The translations under genes and the position numbers were made by a program. Positions 61,875 through 64,000 of a stretch of 64,000 nt of DNA are shown one piece after another. Within the stretch, counting starts at the first letter, position 1, and each line of letters begins with the position of its first letter. This stretch comes from Tessaracoccus aquimaris (GTDB taxonomy: Bacteria > Actinomycetota > Actinomycetes > Propionibacteriales > Propionibacteriaceae), in contig NZ_CP019606.1 in NCBI RefSeq assembly GCF_001997345.1, positions 372,001 to 436,000 of the forward strand, read 5' to 3'. A model generated the notes under the pieces. That model saw only the letters and a program-made list of their open reading frames with translations, was not told the origin of the DNA and searched no databases.

Positions 61875-61927
61875 CCTGACACAGCGGCCACACACGGCTG
61901 GTCGCCCGAGTTCAGGAGGACGCCATC

Positions 61928-62365
61928 ATGGCCATTCGTACCCACCAGTCCATCTCCGGCTTTGTCGCCTCGGACCCGCAGCTCAGCTACACCGACCGCG
62001 GCGACGCACGGCTCTACATGAAGGTCGGCATCGAGCATTACCGCAAGGAGCCCGACAACTCCTTCACGCAACTGGAGACGACGTTCCACGACCTCATTGC
62101 GTATCGCGGTGCTGCCGAGCAGGGAGCCGAGCGGCTCGCCAAGGGCGACAACATCATCGCCGACGGACGGGTGCGCGACTACTCCTACGAGCGCAACGGC
62201 CAGCGGTACGAGGGCGAGGAGTTCATCGCGACGCGCATCGGACACGACCTCGCCCGCACCCGCTACGAGGTGGATCGCAGCGAACGCACTTCCGGCCGAG
62301 ACGCCGCGGCGTTCACCGGACCTCAGCAGGCCGCGCCGTCCACCGCGGCTGCCATCGGAATGTGA
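61928..62365 (+). CDS. ssb: Single-stranded DNA-binding protein (element-encoded)
   Basis: 145 aa; CAGGAGG precedes the ATG. An OB fold of the SSB type: ISGFVASDPQLSYTDRGDAR at the start, LETTFHDLIAYRGAAEQGAE near 48, and the basic segment DGRVRDYSYERNGQRYEG near 77. There is no typical acidic C-terminal tip, so it may not dock on host repair proteins. It protects transferred ssDNA. The following gene begins on its stop. Confidence 0.88.
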   Translation: MAIRTHQSISGFVASDPQLSYTDRGDARLYMKVGIEHYRKEPDNSFTQLETTFHDLIAYRGAAEQGAERLAKGDNIIADGRVRDYSYERNGQRYEGEEFIATRIGHDLARTRYEVDRSERTSGRDAAAFTGPQQAAPSTAAAIGM

Positions 62366-62940
62366 GCGATCCCGCCATGAGCGATCAGTTCCACCCTGAG
62401 CACGACGACATGCCACCCGAGGCAGGTCTCGCGTCCCCGCGTTTCGACGTGCCCGAGCCGCCGCATCCGGTCAACTGGAATCTGCTGACCGCCAACGATC
62501 TCGAAGCCGAGTTGCTCGAACTGAACCGTTGGGTGGACTGGCTTCGCCACACCTACGGACTTCCGGCCAGCGTCGTTCCGCCCTACTGGCACCGTCACCC
62601 CGAGCTCCTCTGGGAACTGTCGGCGCTGCACCTGCACTGGCTGTGCGCATACGACCCCGAGCAGAATGGGTCGGCACCGCTCGGCTGGCACCGCGACTTC
62701 GCCGATGCCCGTGCCCGCCTTCGTGATTGGGTGTCGGCCTGCGGTACGCGGCTCGACCGAGACCGCCCGACTCGCCAGACGAGCTGGCCCGGTGAAGACC
62801 CCACTCAGCCCATCGAGGACTCACCGATCACGGATCGCGACGAAGACTTCGTTCGGTTCGTGATCGACATGGTGGATGCGCGCCAGGAAGCAGAGGATGC
62901 CTTCTTCGCGGGCATCGACCCGGAGACGGGCGAGGTGTGA
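62362..62940 (+). CDS. DUF4913-family protein
   Basis: 192 aa from GTG at 62362 (GTGA overlap with ssb), or 187 aa from ATG at 62377. The central region WVDWLRHTYGLPASVVPPYW (about 54-73), then the helical WELSALHLHWLCAYD, is the DUF4913 pattern found in conjugative elements and plasmids of actinobacteria. Function unknown. It is soluble, acidic at the C-terminus. Confidence 0.82.
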   Translation: MSDPAMSDQFHPEHDDMPPEAGLASPRFDVPEPPHPVNWNLLTANDLEAELLELNRWVDWLRHTYGLPASVVPPYWHRHPELLWELSALHLHWLCAYDPEQNGSAPLGWHRDFADARARLRDWVSACGTRLDRDRPTRQTSWPGEDPTQPIEDSPITDRDEDFVRFVIDMVDARQEAEDAFFAGIDPETGEV

Positions 62941-62943
62941 ATC

Positions 62944-63150
62944 GTGGCGCGCCGCTATGAACGGAAGACCGGGCAGCGTCAACAGAGCGAGCGCGAGCTG
63001 ACGATCCGCGCCGAGTTCCACGAGCCGCCCGACCTGGACAAGCTCTGCGAGCTGCTGATCCGCCTGGCGCTCCAACAGTCGGGAGCGTGCCGTTCGGAGG
63101 GATCGACGCGACCGAAGCGCCCTCGTGCCTGCGCGAGCGCGTCGTCGTAG
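62944..63150 (+). CDS. Small basic protein before the recombinase, unknown
   Basis: 68 aa; GTG at 62944, three bases after the DUF4913 stop. Begins RRYERKTGQRQQSERELTIR, continues PPDLDKLCELLIRLALQ (a helical segment) and ends basic. It looks conserved in the first 45 residues. No domain assigned. The tail after about residue 48 is less convincing, so the end may be degraded. Confidence 0.5.
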   Translation: MARRYERKTGQRQQSERELTIRAEFHEPPDLDKLCELLIRLALQQSGACRSEGSTRPKRPRACASASS

Positions 63151-63173
63151 AATGGAGGCATCCGTCGCGGATG

Positions 63174-63280
63174 GCGGATGTTGTGGTCCTAGCGCTTCGC
63201 CGCCACGGCGAGGCAAAGTAAACGTGGCCGACTCGGCCTAGTCCTACAGCCTTCGGGCTCTTCTCACGATCAACATCCGC
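63174..63280 (+). ncRNA. Putative structured RNA upstream of the serine recombinase
   Basis: A closing helix of ten perfect pairs, GCGGATGTTG (63174-63183) with CAACATCCGC (63271-63280), encloses three hairpins in order: GCTTCGCCG/CGGCGAGGC with a CCA loop (63194-63214), GGCCG/CGGCC with loop ACT (63226-63238), and AGCC-TTCG-GGCT (63248-63259). The GTCCTA word is repeated at 63186 and 63241. This multi-branched layout is unlikely by chance, although GC-rich DNA folds easily. It could be a leader, a small RNA or part of the attachment region. No known class is recognised. Confidence 0.5.
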
Positions 63281-63326
63281 TCTCACAAGTCCGCGTCGGC
63301 AGGACCAGTGACTGTGGAGAAGAGCC

Positions 63327-64000
63327 ATGACGATCATCGACGCGGACCGAACCGCGATAGACAGCCTCGTAGCGCCCACCCCGTTCCCCGGATCATTCGC
63401 CGTCTCCTACCTACGGGTCTCCACGAAGGAGCAGGCGGAGAAGGGCGGCCAGGCGGAGGGCTTCTCGATCCCGGCCCAGCGCGAGGCGAACCAGCGCAAG
63501 GCCGACCAGCTCGGAGCAACGATCATCGAGGAGTTCGTCGACGCGGGCGAGTCCGCGCGCAAGGCCGACCGGCCCGAACTGATGCGGATGATCCAGTACG
63601 TCGCGAAGCACAAGACGAACTACTGCATCGTCCACAAGGTCGACCGGCTCGCCCGCAACCGAGCCGACGACGTGACCATCCACCTCGCCCTCAAGGACGC
63701 CGGCGTCACGCTGGTGTCGGCCACGGAGAACATCGACGAGACCCCGTCCGGGATGCTGCTGCACGGCATCATGTCCTCGATCGCGGAGTTCTACTCCCGC
63801 AACCTCGCCACCGAGGTCGTCAAGGGTCTGTCGCAGAAGGCCGCGCAGGGCGGCACCGTGACGAAGGCACCCATCGGCTACCGCAACGTCGGCGTGCGCG
63901 ACGAGTTCGGGCGGGAAGTACGCACCGTCGAGATCGACGAGGAGCGAGCCCCGTTGGTGCGGTGGGCGTTCCAGGTGTTCGCATCCGGCGACTGGACGAC
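63327..64000 (+). CDS. Large serine recombinase/integrase (partial, runs off the window)
   Basis: At least 224 aa; the 3' end is beyond 64000. ATG at 63327 with GGAGA upstream. The N-terminal resolvase domain has SYLRVSTKEQ with the catalytic serine at residue 32, then DRLARNRADD near 112 and the helix E region SSIAEFYSRNLATEVVKGLSQ near 148. The start of the recombinase domain follows (APIGYRNVGVRDEFGRE). It probably integrates and excises the element. An attP core should be near, but I cannot place it. Confidence 0.92.
   Translation, partial: MTIIDADRTAIDSLVAPTPFPGSFAVSYLRVSTKEQAEKGGQAEGFSIPAQREANQRKADQLGATIIEEFVDAGESARKADRPELMRMIQYVAKHKTNYCIVHKVDRLARNRADDVTIHLALKDAGVTLVSATENIDETPSGMLLHGIMSSIAEFYSRNLATEVVKGLSQKAAQGGTVTKAPIGYRNVGVRDEFGREVRTVEIDEERAPLVRWAFQVFASGDWT

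Overview
High-GC actinobacterial DNA. The gene content is that of an integrative and conjugative element of the SCO6880/DUF4913 type, with an actinobacterial MobF relaxase (TraA-like) and a large serine recombinase, carrying a big metal-resistance cargo. GTGA/ATGA start-stop overlaps, GTG starts and probable leaderless transcripts fit an actinomycete, perhaps Micrococcales-like. The host genus cannot be fixed from sequence alone. No tRNA, rRNA or CRISPR array was seen, and bases 1-266 hold nothing I can support.

Left part (0.3-5.8 kb): a MobF relaxase-helicase translationally coupled to a GNAT acetyltransferase (minus strand), and a C5 DNA methyltransferase (plus strand) that seems to contain a second protein in another frame. 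Cargo 1 (6-26 kb): a CPBP protease, a DtxR-type regulator with a CaCA antiporter, a zf-TFIIB protein and an APH-like kinase. A copper/envelope operon follows (M23 peptidase, multicopper oxidase, Cys-tailed membrane protein), then an ArsR regulator divergent from a P1B-4 ATPase. Next come a CmtR/CtpG-like module with Lnt (its ATPase frameshifted), TlpA-CcdA, a second Cys-tailed membrane protein, VKOR-DsbA and an AraC regulator.

A first copy of the element core (ArdC-like, primase-polymerase, DUF2637) lies at 26.2-29.1 kb. Its DUF2637 gene is fused to the C-terminus of a C5 methyltransferase. Cargo 2 (29.5-35.1 kb: CmtR-CtpG-LspA-CadD, MerA/MerR) is bracketed by the C- and N-terminal debris of a GmrSD (DUF262/DUF1524) restriction gene, so it probably landed in that gene. 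A restriction-modification-like operon (HTH, two adenine-methylase-like proteins, GIY-YIG/DEAD helicase) follows at 35.4-40.6 kb.

At 40.7-44.0 kb an XRE repressor, an ImmA/IrrE peptidase, a polytopic membrane protein and an alpha/beta hydrolase form one operon. Its divergent control region carries four copies of a GCATGCTCAA operator, which looks like the on/off switch of the element. To the right (44.1-63.2 kb) is the second core copy and the conjugation operon: ParB-like protein, cell-wall hydrolase, two VirB2-like small membrane proteins, VirB6/TrbL, SCO6880, VirB4 ATPase, VirD4 coupling protein, SSB and DUF4913. Two genes run against this operon as cargo: a TIGR02391-like gene and a coiled-coil CHAT (caspase-like) gene. 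The window ends in a large serine recombinase whose leader looks like a multi-branched structured RNA. A short GCACCTG leader element recurs ahead of several of these transfer genes.
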